Shown: positions 13,338-24,200 of the stretch, piece by piece
Layout of the letters: every line of letters starts with the position of its first letter
Numbering within the stretch: position 1 is the first letter of the stretch
Assembly (NCBI RefSeq): GCF_036711975.1
Contig: NC_091972.1
Coordinates: 31,315,001-31,379,000, forward strand
DNA: 64,000 bases
Direction of reading: 5' to 3'
DNA from: Onthophagus taurus
Taxonomy: Eukaryota > Arthropoda > Insecta > Coleoptera > Scarabaeidae
Notes under the pieces: model-generated
Database searches by the model: none
The model's input: the letters and a program-made list of their open reading frames with translations, nothing else
What the model was told of the DNA's origin: nothing
Made by a program: the position numbers and the translations under genes

Positions 13338-13801
13338 TGTTAAATACAGGTATATCAGAAACGCTACAAACAAGCACTTACACCCTATCATTTAATGTCA
13401 TATATTTTAGATGAAAGTAAAACAAAATATGAACTGACGATGGAAGAGAAAGACGAAACTATGAACACAATTAGGATATGTACGCAAGTACTGGATTACC
13501 TACTACTATTAATAGTTAAGCTAGAAGCGAAAATGGAACCATTTTCTGCAATTATTTTTCCCGAGGAAGTTATATCCAATATTACAGCAGTGTAGTGGTG
13601 GAATTCCGAAAACGTTCCTGTTATTGAGAAAATTCTCCCAACTTTAAAACAATTTTCATATGCTGCTTGCTTTCAGCTTCAGTAGAGAAGGTGTTCTCAA
13701 CATTTGGGGTTGCCCATTCCACCGTGCTCAGCAAATTAGGAGTAGAAAAAGCCAGCAGATTAGTATTTTTATATAAAAAGATATTTAATTATTCCAAGTA
13801 T
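13338..13801 (+). pseudogene. hAT transposase C-terminal relic
   Basis: The reading starts with KQALTPYHLMSYILDESKTK (about 13365-13425), continues to a WWNSEN block (about 13594), and after a frame change at about 13660 gives SASVEKVFSTFGVAHSTVLS (about 13670-13730) and LGVEKASRLVFLYK. The SASVE-FS motif followed by L..EKA..L.F is the dimerisation region of hAT-family transposases. The N-terminal and catalytic parts are missing, and it carries a stop and a frameshift. Confidence 0.75.
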
Positions 13802-13810
13802 TGTTTTTTT

Positions 13811-14700
13811 TTGGTTTATGTTTATATATTGTTTTTGTTTGTCTTAGTTTTTAGTTGCCTGGTTTGCTAATTTTTAAATAAAGAAAATTATCATTGATTA
13901 AAATCGTGTTTTAAATTAAGTGATTTAAATCGGGCAAATGCTGATGGTAAGTTAAGTTTACAATCAGATATATTATGTTTTGTCATTATCTCAATGTTCA
14001 TTGAACAAAAAGTGTCTCAAATAACTCATATTTCATGAATTTGTTAACTTTATCAGAAATGATTGGAAAAACGATAACATTCCATGACGTTCAAAAATTC
14101 GTAACTAACTGATGTGTTCAAGTAGCAATCTGAAATTTTCGTCCATACTATCAGACTATCATGTACCTTCTCAGAAAATCATCTTCCCTTCATTTCTTGT
14201 ATAATTTTAAAATGTCACTTAAAGAAAGTTTTATTAATTACGTAACACCCGAATATTTTTATCCCAATGCCTCCAAACTAACAATCTGTCCCTGTTGGAA
14301 AATCAGTTATATATTTTTAAACGCCCTTGCAAATATACATACAGCATTCAGTTTATTTTAATACAATATTCGCCACCTAAAAGCGTTCACTCTATCATAA
14401 ATCCTATCATTATGATCATAAATTTGGCATAATTTGTAGTTTATATATTTATTTATAAAATATTTTTAATAGTTAAAATTGGAAAATCTGTATTAAAATC
14501 TGTATCTAACTGTGCCGAATCTCACTGAGGTATTTTCCAGAAAAATGGAGAATATTTTGATATGAAAAAATACGGGCCTTTTTGAAATTTAATTGACCAA
14601 ACATAATATGACGTTGTTCCGTTACGTTATAATAAATTAACATATTTCTTTTTGAAATTAGGAAGACAATTAGCACGAAAAATTTAAATTAGTAAGATCT
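13811..14700. other. AT-rich spacer
   Basis: No coding or repeat signal that I can support between the hAT relic and the 3' end of the minus-strand gene that stops at 14754. The short open frame at 14161-14361 has no recognisable motif. Confidence 0.4.
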
Positions 14701-14753
14701 AATCGCAAATTTAGATGATCTTTTTTTAAATAATTTGAATCCACCTCTTCCTC

Positions 14754-17700
14754 TTAAAGAATAACGCATTTCGAAAACGGACAACAAGTCAATTTTCTAT
14801 AGATGGTCTGAGGTGGTACCAAATGGAGGTCCTCCTCGTCATCTTCATCACCGGATATGCTCATTTCTTCTATGCTAAAAGTGTCTGTCAATTCATGGTG
14901 GACCCTTGATTCTTTTCGAGATAAAGGAAAGAAATTTACAATGTCTTCTTCACTAAAATTAAAAATGTTCGATTAAAAATTTTATATGTGTGAGAAAAAA
15001 TAAAAATTTGGCCCATGGGGGGATCGAACCCGCGACCTTCGCGTTATTAGCACGACGCTCTAACCAACTGAGCTAATGGGCCGGTTGAAACTCATTTTCC
15101 ATAAAAATAAAGTTATAAAATTTCTAATTATTACCTATCATCAGTATCCCATTGCACTAAAGGTTGATGATCTTTCGCCCCCGGAATCGGTAATCTTTGA
15201 ATAGGAATTAATCCGGGCGTTGCATGATATTCTTGATGTAATCTTTTGGCGTGTTCTATTCTGCTTTCTAATCTACGTTGCAGTTGTCGTGTACTGGGAA
15301 CAGGTGGAGGTCTGATTGGAGATCTCGCACTATCAGCACTTGATGTATCACTTCCCTATGAATAAAAAAAATGTTTTTAAATGAAATGGAATGGTGTTGT
15401 GAGCAGGTTAAAACAAATAAGGCATTACTGTGGATGGAGTGGAGTAGGCTTAACGTGCGCAGCACTCCGGCCAATAAGATTCCTGCTCGTGTTAGTAATC
15501 CTGAAGCTATTAACCCTGGAAAAACTGAAAATTGTCGCCAACGTCACTATTTCTTTTAGTCAGTAGAGAGCGTTCTAGTCAGTGTTGCCGCACCGAAATA
15601 AAATAAATGTACCAAAATTCGTACTGAACATGAAAAAAAAGTACTGAATTGAGATAGAAAATTTTTGATTAATTGTTTTGCAGGAAATAAACTTTCTACG
15701 GCTGAAACGCTCAAAGATCACAAACGGTAAATTCAAAAGTGGTAGTGCATTCCCTAAAAATGTACTGATTTTAGTGCAATTGTACCGATTACAAAATTTT
15801 GTACTGGATTGCTACTTTCACGTACTTTATCCATGAAATCCTACTGAATTCAGTACAATTGTACCGAAACGGCAACACTGCTCCAGATACCGATAATAGT
15901 ATATTTTCTTTAACAGTCTTCTAATTTTCATATTTTTGAAAGATTCTCTACATTGACGCATCTGGGAGCAAAAATGTTACAGACAATTGTGGTAAGGGTA
16001 CAATTTGCTACAACTTTTGTAGTAAAAGTTTTTCTTTGTCATGATCCGGATACCGTTTTTTTTTAACACTCTTCTAATTTTCATATTTTTGAAAAATTCT
16101 CATCATTGATGCATCTGGGAGCAAAAAATGTTGCAGACCATTGTGTGAAGAATACAATTTACTACAACTTTTGTTGTAAAAGTTTTTCTGTATCATGCTC
16201 GGATACCGATTTTTTTAACACTCTTCTAATTTTCAAATTTTTGAAAAATTCTCCACGTTGATGCATCTGGGAGAAAAAATTTTACAGACCATTGTGTTAA
16301 GGGTACAATTTGCTATAACTTTTGTTGTAAACGTTTTTCTGTATCATGCTCCGGATACAGATTTCTTTTAACACTCTTCTAATTTTCATATTTTTGAAAA
16401 ATTCTCCACATAGATGCATCTGAGAGCAAAAATGTTATAGACCATTGTGTTAAGGGTACAATCTTCTACAACTTTGGTAGTAAAAGTTTTTCTGTATTTT
16501 GCTCCGGATACCGATTTTTTTTAACACACTTCTAATTTTCATATTTTTGAAAAATTCTCTAAATTGATGCATCTGGGAGCAAAAATGTTGGGTAAGGGTA
16601 CAATTTGCTACAACTTTTGTTATAAAAGTTTTTCTGTATTATGCTCCGGATCAGTGACAGAACATGAAAAAAATGTACTGAATTGAGAAAGAAAATAGGA
16701 GACCTTAGTTTATCGCTGGGCTCATTGGTGACACGAAGACTTTTCAATTAATTGGTTTGCAGGAAATAAGCTTTCCACGGCTGAAACGCTCAAAGATCAC
16801 AAACGGTAAATTCCAAAGTGGTACTGCATTCCCTAAAAATAGTACAATTGTACCGATTACAAAATTTTGTACTGGATTGCTACTTTCACGAACTTTATCC
16901 ATGAAATCGTACTGAATTCTGTACAATTGTAACAAAACGGCAACACTGGTTCTAGTATACTAGTATACTAATGTGAGGTTAAACACGTGTGTATTCCATT
17001 TGCAAAAGAAAAATAATCGTTATAGTTTTTTAATTACAAGTGGATTGGGGTAATTAAATACACCAGTATGTAGTAATGTATGTATTTTCTCTATACTTAT
17101 AAATAAATATGTATACATTTTATAGAGTATGTCTACGCGAATGAATGTAAAATATACAGATTTTGCTGCGGCTTCAAAATCAGCCGCAGTATTGAAGTAG
17201 TATGAAGAAATAGAATCAGATGGTGAGGGTAGTGAATATGAAGAGATCGTAGAACCTATTTCAGAACATGAAAATGAAATTTCATAAAGCGATATTTCTG
17301 ATTCAGAAAGCATCGATTATTCTGGTTCTAGTAAAAAAATGTAACATTGGGTAAAAATGGGTATAAATGGTCTACAGTAGAACCACCAACAACTAAAACT
17401 CAAAGTCGCAACATAGTTGTAAAAATACCGGGACTACAAGGACCAGCCAAAAACGTAACTAATGAATTCGAAGCGTGGAAAATTTTGTTTACACTTCGGA
17501 GTACGGGAAATGTTTTCCAATGAATTCTCAAAATTTATAAGTGCATAATGTAATGAGTGAACCATGGTTTACTTTTTTATTGAGTTGTCTACGATTTGAT
17601 GACAAAAATATACGAAATCGATAGAATAAATGTGCACCGATAAGACAGTTGTGGAAACCACTTATAAAAAATAGTACAGAATGCTACACACCACATGCAT

Positions 17701-20700
17701 ACTGTACAATAGACGAACAGTTATTGGGTTTTCGGGGTAATTGCCCTTTTCGAGTTTATATAGCTTCCAAGCCTAACAAATATGGCTTGAAAATAAATAC
17801 TATGTGTGACAGCTGACATATTACATGCTCAGCGCTCTACCTTACATTGGCAAGGAAGATCAAACAAATAAGGAACATGTGTCGACTCAAATAGTAAAAA
17901 AATTAGCAAAACTAATCTATAGCACAAATAATAATAATAATAATAAACTTTATTTCTATAAATACAAGAAAGCATAGAAAACGTCAAAAAGAAAAATTTA
18001 CAATATTACATCATTGGTAAATTTGCAGCAAAAAATTCGTTAACTGTGTACAGAGTTTTTTCCAAAAGATAACGATTTAGATAATTTTTTAAACACATAG
18101 CCGATTTAATTTTTATACTATTAGGTATGTGGTTGTATACTTTAACCCAAAAATGAACAGTACTTTTTTGCACTTTGGCATACTGAGTTTTTCGTAGCAG
18201 TAAATAATAATTTTCCATACCCCTTGTTCCATAAACATGTTACCGTTCATATTTTGAAAAAAAAGTATAATTGTTCTTTACAAACATTGCTATGGACAAT
18301 TATTTTACGTCTATACCTCTCGCTAATGACATGTCAAAAATCATAACTGACCATACTGAGTACATACATAGCAGGAACTCTACATAACAATAAAAGGGAG
18401 ATACCGCCTTCTTTTCTAACCAACAGAAAGAAAGAAATTTTTTCATCACAATTCGCCTTTGCTGAAAAGACAACCTTTACACACAACCAAAGAATACCAA
18501 CCTTTACACCAAAATCGGTAGTATTGCTTTCGACTGTCTATTCAACAGCAACAATAGATGAACAAAGTAAAAGGCGGGAGATTATCCTGTTTTACAATTT
18601 GACAATTTGATTACAAGGCAGTTGATACCTTCGATCAAATGGTGCATAATTATACAGTTGCGCGAAAAACTAAACGATAGCCATTAAGATTTTTACGTGG
18701 AATGCTTGATCAGGCTGGCATTAATGCTTGCATAGTTTTTAACTTATCGACTAAACCTGACAGACCAAACCGAAAACAATTTTTGAATAAACTTGGTGTA
18801 CAATTAGCACGAAATTGGGCTAATTAATATAGTGAAAATATTAATTATAAACTCGCTAGAGGAAGATGAATTACTAGCCAAGAGGTTAAAATCTGAAAGG
18901 TGCCACTTGTGTCCAAGGATTAAAGATCGAAAATATGCTGCTTGACTTGATATTTGCTTTCTTATTTTCTTTTGAACTTGTCACGAAGGTGGAGGTGGAT
19001 GTATTGGCAACATTCACTTCTCTATCTAGTGAAGTGGTTGGACTGGATGGATTGGGACTCAATCTTTGGAAGTACTGTTTTGATCCATTGATTGAGTATA
19101 TAGCCCATATTATTTAATAGTTGTATTGAATCTGGTACCTTTCTAGACACATGGAAACATTCGCTAGTAAAACCGTTACCAAAGAAGAAAATAGTTGAGT
19201 CCCTTAACGATTTACGACCGATCAGTATATTGCCCTATCTAAGTAAAGTTTTTGAAAAGCTTTTAGAGCGCCAATTTCACAGTTTTGCTACTGCCCTAAC
19301 TGCTGTTGTTGATCACATCGTCAAAGAAACGGAGAATGGCAATGTTACTGTGTTGGTTTTATTAGACCACAGCAGAGCATTAAACACTGTGTGTCATGAA
19401 GTTTTATTCGCAAATTTATTACCTCTTGGTGTCGGTGGACGAGCACTTGAGCTGTTAAGATCGTATATTACGGGAAGAACCCAGTGTGTGATGCTCTCAC
19501 ACTGTGAAGTTTCTCAAGGGGCAATTTTGTTACCGTTACTATTTAGTCCTTATTACCATCTATATTCTGACGACAACCAAGAATACCTATCATTTCATCC
19601 ATGAAACGTCGTGAACGCCAAGAAAACATTTAATACGGTGCTTTCCCGTATTACAAGCTATTCTGGTCTATTACACTTGAAATCCAATGATATGCCGGGG
19701 TGTTGTGTTCGGACCTAAAGCGGTCCGGGAAGTTGGTCACCAGTTGGCTACTGGTGTGCGTAATCTGGACCTCCACAAGGACGCTGATCTTCGGTTTGAA
19801 CATAATACCTCTTGCCTCTTAAACACGGCGTTCAATAGTTCAAGGCGTTTTGGATGGAGATTGCAGACGAATGCAGTGCGAGTCGCTGGTGCTCAGCATC
19901 TAAACTTTGCCAATGTATTTTATGACAGGTTTCTAGAGTGAATGATTGTTCTGTCTTCAAGAAAATCAAGAACTGTTGTTTCCGTTTAATATATGGTATC
20001 AGAAGAGGTGAAAGATTGTCGCCACCTCCATAGTACTATGTTGTTTTATCGGATCCTGAAGAGTGTTGTCACGGTGTATCTGTATGAACGCTTACAACTT
20101 AGAAGAGAGGCTCATGAGGTTAGCCAAGACCATAACTTTCTCAGTATTCCAAATCATAATTTCCAGTTATTCAAACGCAGTTTTTTATAGTGTGGCGAAT
20201 TGTCTAAACTAGCTGATTTCGAGGTTTGGTTTTATGATGAGTGATCGGTTTGTGCGAAGGCAAGTGATTCTATGCGCAATTGAAATTACATTGTTTTGTT
20301 TACAATATCTTGTCCAGATTAACTTAACCTTGTTGTTACATACACAGGGACTTTGGCAGAACACAGCATCTAATTGTAAGTCATAACAACCCTGAACACA
20401 GGGAAATGTACCGTTTTGTTTTGAATAACTTATTTTGTTAATTAATTTAATTACTTAGGATTAATTAAAAAATTCATATAATTACAAACTTTTGTTTATG
20501 TAATATTACGGTTTTCAAATCAATAAATGATTATTATTAAATGTCAAGTTAAATGTCAACAAAATGACAAAGTCGTCCGACATAATAAGGACAACCTTTT
20601 CACTATTTAAAAGAATCCAAAACAACTTAAAAAAATCAGATTAATTTCAATATATCTTACGTGAAATCGTTCTCCATTCTGATTCGTTGAATTATCACCG

Positions 20701-20735
20701 TTATGATCACCACTATCAATACCGCTATCTTCCAT
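14754..20735 (-). CDS. Unrecognised 164-residue protein with DSGIDS motif and CVIL (CAAX-like) C-terminus
   Basis: Three minus-strand exons join without breaking phase: 20735-20661 (ATG; 25 codons), 15355-15135 (221 nt) and 14952-14754 (199 nt, TAA). Donors (CAC|GTAAGA, ATAG|GTAATA) and acceptors (TTCATAG|G, AATTTTAG|T) are consensus, and the total of 495 nt is an exact multiple of three. The protein begins MEDSGIDSGDHNGDN and is polar and disordered-looking. It then has RSPIRPPPVPSTRQLQRRLE, an arginine-rich helical stretch, LPIPGAKDHQPLVQWDTDD, an acidic run (SGDEDDEEDLHLVP), and ends CCPFSKCVIL. DSGIDS fits the DSGxxS phosphodegron recognised by beta-TrCP; the final CVIL with two more cysteines five and six residues before it fits a prenylated, possibly palmitoylated, membrane-bound protein. 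Both functions are inferred from short motifs. Intron 1 (5.3 kb) holds transposons, intron 2 a tRNA gene. It is divergent from the dynein gene, 564 bp apart. Family not recognised. Confidence 0.75.
15009..15082 (-). tRNA. tRNA-Ile: tRNA-Ile (anticodon AAU)
   Basis: Read on the minus strand the 74 nt start GGCCCATTAGCTCAGTTGG and end CCATGGGCC plus an A discriminator. The 7-bp acceptor stem is closed, the D arm has GCTCAGTTGGTTAGAGC, the anticodon loop is CTAATAA (anticodon AAT), and the T arm has the GGTTCGATCCC box. A T-run for Pol III termination follows directly. It lies inside the 182-nt second intron of the CVIL-protein gene, on the same strand. Confidence 0.97.
15580..16948. mobile_element. 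1.37-kb non-autonomous hAT-like element with 8-bp TSD
   Basis: Begins CAGTGTTGCCG (15580-15590) and ends CGGCAACACTG (16938-16948). The flanks are GTTCTAGT at 15572-15579 and GTTCTAGT at 16949-16956, a perfect 8-bp target duplication as made by hAT (or P) elements. It has no coding capacity. It contains two direct copies of an arm rich in GTACTGAATT/GTACAATTGTACC (about 15625-15881 and 16661-16948), an internal copy of the terminus near 15871, and a minisatellite between them. It lies in intron 1 of the CVIL-protein gene. Confidence 0.85.
15884..16650. repeat. Minisatellite, about five copies of a ~152-bp unit
   Basis: A unit containing CTCCGGATACCGATTT, ACTCTTCTAATTTTCATA, GCATCTGGGAGCAAAAATG, CAGACCATTGTGTTAAGGG and TACAACTTTTGTTGTAAAAG recurs at about 15884, 16038, 16194, 16347 and 16497, with a partial start at about 16640. 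Spacing is 150-156 bp and copies differ by scattered substitutions. Confidence 0.85.
17129..18944 (+). pseudogene. piggyBac transposase relic
   Basis: A dead piggyBac-family transposase. The start is MSTRMNVKYTDFAAASKSAA at 17129, with acidic serine-rich segments. The catalytic-core wording follows: SCLRFDDKNIR (about 17585-17615), YCTIDEQLLGFRGNCPFRVY (about 17700-17760), ASKPNKYGLKI and MCDS. After the LINE insertion the reading continues with DNYFTSIPLANDMS (about 18296), DTFDQMVHNYTVARKTKR (about 18625-18680), LRFLRGMLDQAGINA, and finishes with a cysteine-rich tail RCHLCPRIKDRKYA (about 18899-18940). Several stops and frame shifts are present. Confidence 0.85.
17926..18240 (-). mobile_element. 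LINE 3'-end insertion with (TTA)n tail
   Basis: On the minus strand a short ORF2 C-terminus (YNHIPNSIKIKSAMCLKNYL, then NRYLLEKTLYTVNEFFA, 18218-18006) is followed by an AATAAAG-type end and a TTA microsatellite (17926-17950). This is how many CR1/Jockey-like LINE 3' ends look. It interrupts the piggyBac relic between its catalytic core and C-terminal part. Confidence 0.7.
18950..20195 (+). mobile_element. Jockey-type LINE relic (RT to ORF2 C-terminus)
   Basis: Collinear pieces of ORF2 in several frames: FELVTKVEVDVLATFTSLSS and EVVGLDGLGLNLWKYC (18965-19080), SLNDLRPISILPYLSKVFEK (about 19200-19260), ENGNVTVLVLLD (about 19330), a truncated RT end at about 19600, then RNLDLHKDADLRFEH (about 19760) and FRLIYGIRRGER (about 19980). 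Part of the RT, including the YADD box, is deleted. It belongs to the same broad LINE type as the copy at 42.4-44.5 kb. Confidence 0.75.
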
Positions 20736-21299
20736 CGTTTACATACTTTTTTGGTTTAATTTTCAGATTATTAACGTTTTTTCAGTTTACATTCACTTTT
20801 TGTAATTATCTTTATGGTTGTCATCACAAATCTAATGAGTTGTTTGTTTAGTAAATTTTACCACATAGGAAGTACTAAAAATCAACTACCAACTTGTACG
20901 TTTAGGGGGAAACCTGCGCCAGGTCGAAAACTGGCGAATGTCGGCCATCTTTACGTTCACAAAAATCAATATCAAAACTCCGCTGACACCATTACCTCCA
21001 AAATTGTGTTTGGGGGACGTAATCAAATTGAGGATTATGTTATCTTTGTAGAAATAAAAAGAAATGTTTACTTTTTTAACACCCATTTTATTTGGAATTA
21101 TTTTTATAATTCATAATAACACAAGACTTTCTCGTATTTTAACCTTTCAATCAAGTTGCTAAGGTTACTAATAAACATCATAGTTAGCAAATCGAAATGA
21201 CAACTTATTGAATAAAATTTATAAAATTTACATTTACTTATTATATTTTGTGTGGGTACTTAAAAAGAACTACAACAAAGAAAAGGCGAAAAATTAAAG
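20736..21299. promoter_or_regulatory. Shared divergent promoter region
   Basis: The 564 bp separate the ATG codons of two oppositely oriented genes (minus-strand CVIL-protein gene and plus-strand dynein gene). It includes a locally GC-richer block at about 20897-21020 (ACCTGCGCCAGGTCG, GTCGGCCATCTTT). Transcription starts cannot be placed from sequence. The arrangement suggests a bidirectional promoter. Confidence 0.5.
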
Positions 21300-24200
21300 A
21301 TGCCGCCAACACCAAACGCAAAGAAGATCGTCGCATCAACACCTAAAGTAAGAAATAAAACTACATTTTTATACTTTTTAAGTATACTATTAACTGTAGC
21401 ACTTTGATTACTTTTAATAACTATATCGCCACAGACACTGCACAAATCAAAGAAGAAAAGTATAACAAATATTTCAAAAGTGAAGAACACTTTAATACTT
21501 ACTCACTTTTAAATTTTTTCATTTTTTTATTTTTCACTCTATCTTTCTTCAATTTTACCCATTAGCTTGCAACAATACCTTGGCTAAAACACGTACGTAT
21601 TCTTACTAGTTAGATTTAGATTGAATTCTGGTAATTTCTTATTTAACACCACAATTACATCTTTTTTAAATACAGTCGATACCGCTTAATCGGTACACAT
21701 CGGGATCGAGGCGTTTTGTCCCAATTAAGCGGTTGTCCCAATAAAGCCAAGTACTACGTATAAATTAAAACAAAAAATAATTTCCTAAAGTATTTTAATA
21801 AAGTGAATGTAAGTATGCATCATACAAAACAAGCTACAGAGTGGTCCATTTAACGTGAGATAAGCGATTATCTTGAAAACGGTTCATTTTACATAAAAAT
21901 GAATCACATGAAAGTTGTTCTGTGCGAAGGTAGAAACCATATGACGATACACTTTTTTGACCTCCACCTTATTTTCAGGGTATATTTTATTGAAAAAAAA
22001 ATTGGTTTTGCCAGTACAACGGCAAAACATCTTTTGAAAAGAACTGCAACTTCTTCAGAAACAATTAACCAACGTTTATAATTTATTATTTATTTATTAA
22101 TTTATTATTTTTAAACATTTTCCTACCCGCTTCGATACAATGTCTTTAGTTTAGGATACGATTTAAGAATGCTGAACAACACAAAAAATCCAGAAAAGGT
22201 ACATCGGGTGACCTGGCTCGTCGGAAATACCTTTGGAAAGAGGTCTAAAAGGTTCCGACATTTTCCCATAAAAAACAAGAGTTCGTGGAACTGCTTATGT
22301 CGGCATTTTCAGAATATCGCTTTCAGAGACTTAATTGGTTGAATTGTTTTAAAATGTAACAGGTAAAACTAAATTTGCATAAAAACTGCTTCGCAACAAA
22401 TTCTGAATTCATTTCATCGTTTTACATTAAGGCAAAGTGTTTAAACTAAGTCATTAAATCATGGATACTCTAAGTGTGGCAGAAAAAGTCGAAATGATTT
22501 TTATTTATGGAGAAAGTGGCAGAAAAGTTGCTGATAGTATAGCTTTGTATCGAGAACGTTTTCCTGATCGAAATACGCCTTCGAGAAGTACATTTTACGA
22601 AGTTGTGAATGATTTTACTAATGCTGGAAATGTGGAATCAAGAAAAAAATCTCAGCGAGCAACTGTAACTACGGAAAAAAAGGAAATTGCGGTATTAGCT
22701 AGCGTTGAGGTAAATCTTCAAATTAGCACTCGACGACTTGCAATTGACGCCGGAATATCGAAGACCAGCATTTTAAGAATGTTAAAGCACAAGAAGTATC
22801 ATCCATACCACATTTCATTGCATCAACAGCTTTATGGAGGTGATTTTGAAAATCGATTAATATTTTGTCAATGGGCATAAGAACGAATGTGGTTGGACGT
22901 CAATTTCTTTGGTAACATGCTATTCTCGGATGAGTCTACTTTTACAAACAAAGGACAAGTCAATAGACATAACATGCGCTATTGGTGCATTGAAAATCCG
23001 AGATGGTTGCGTGATGTAGAACATCAACGACCTTGGTCGGTTAATGTTTGGTGTGGTAAATTGATCAGTCCATACTTTGTTGATGGTACGCTGAATGGGG
23101 AGAAGTGCCGAAATTTTTTAGATGACGTCTTACCAACGTTACTTTTAGATTTTAGCAAGGAAGAAAGATAAAATATGTGGCTGCAAAATGATGGATGCCC
23201 AGCACATTTTTCACATATTGCACATGAAGCTTTAGATCGGGATAATGCTGGGCGATGGATTGGAAGAGGAGGTCCAATTTCCTGGCCTGCCAGATCACCT
23301 GATTTAACACCTCTTGACTTTTTTTGTTGGGCGTCCTTAAAGATAATGTTTATCGCGAAGTACCGACTACGCCAAAAAACATGAAAGAGCGGATAAGAAA
23401 TGCATGCAGAAATAGTAGCCAAGAAAACCTTTTAAGATGTAAAGAAAGTTTTAATAGAAGGGTTGATAAATGTATTGAAGTGGGTGGGGAATTATTTGAA
23501 CATTTATTATAAATTTTATACTTGTTGTTAATTAATAGTATAGTTTAATCATTTCTTTATAAATAAACAATATATAAAATTATTTGAATAAAAAAATTAT
23601 TTAGATTTTGTCTACAAAAGATGTTTCGCCGTCGTACTGACAAAACCACACGGTAATTTTTTTTTTAATTATTTTACTTTTATCCATAGATTCAGATTTT
23701 GCAATCAAAAACATAAAGTGTCATTTAAAAAATTTTTCGTGACCTTCATATGACCTTGAAAATAAAGTCAAGGTCAAAAATGTTATCGTCATACGGTTTA
23801 AACAACTTTCATTTGATTCATTTTTATGTAAATGTACCGTTTTCGAGATAATCGCTTGTCTCACGTTAAATGGACCACACTGTATATAAAATGTCTATTT
23901 TAAGTTAAAATAATAATAATAGAGTATAAACACTAAAAAAAACAATTAAGTATTAATTTTTTTAAAAAGTTATTTTGTGTTGTCTGCTTTTTACGATTTA
24001 GCACTTCTACGAAATCCGCACATATATTCAGTGCAGACATAGGTCTATTATCTTTTTGCTTGCTTGTTCGTTACAGGAATATGTGGAAAATCATCAACAT
24101 CGTCATCGCTTTCGTCGTCACCTATTAAATTCTTTGATTTGAAAATGAAAATTCTTCGCCATTTATAACAGACTTTTGTGTTGCAAAAGTCATTATTATT

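Noticed and set aside
15884-16650. Regular repeats considered as a CRISPR array
   Set aside because: Units are ~152 bp with no short repeat/unique spacer structure, and the host is an insect; it is a minisatellite.
20814-21116. 100-codon plus-strand frame in the divergent promoter region
   Set aside because: It ends 184 bp before the dynein ATG, has no recognisable motif and overlaps a likely promoter; an upstream ORF cannot be excluded.
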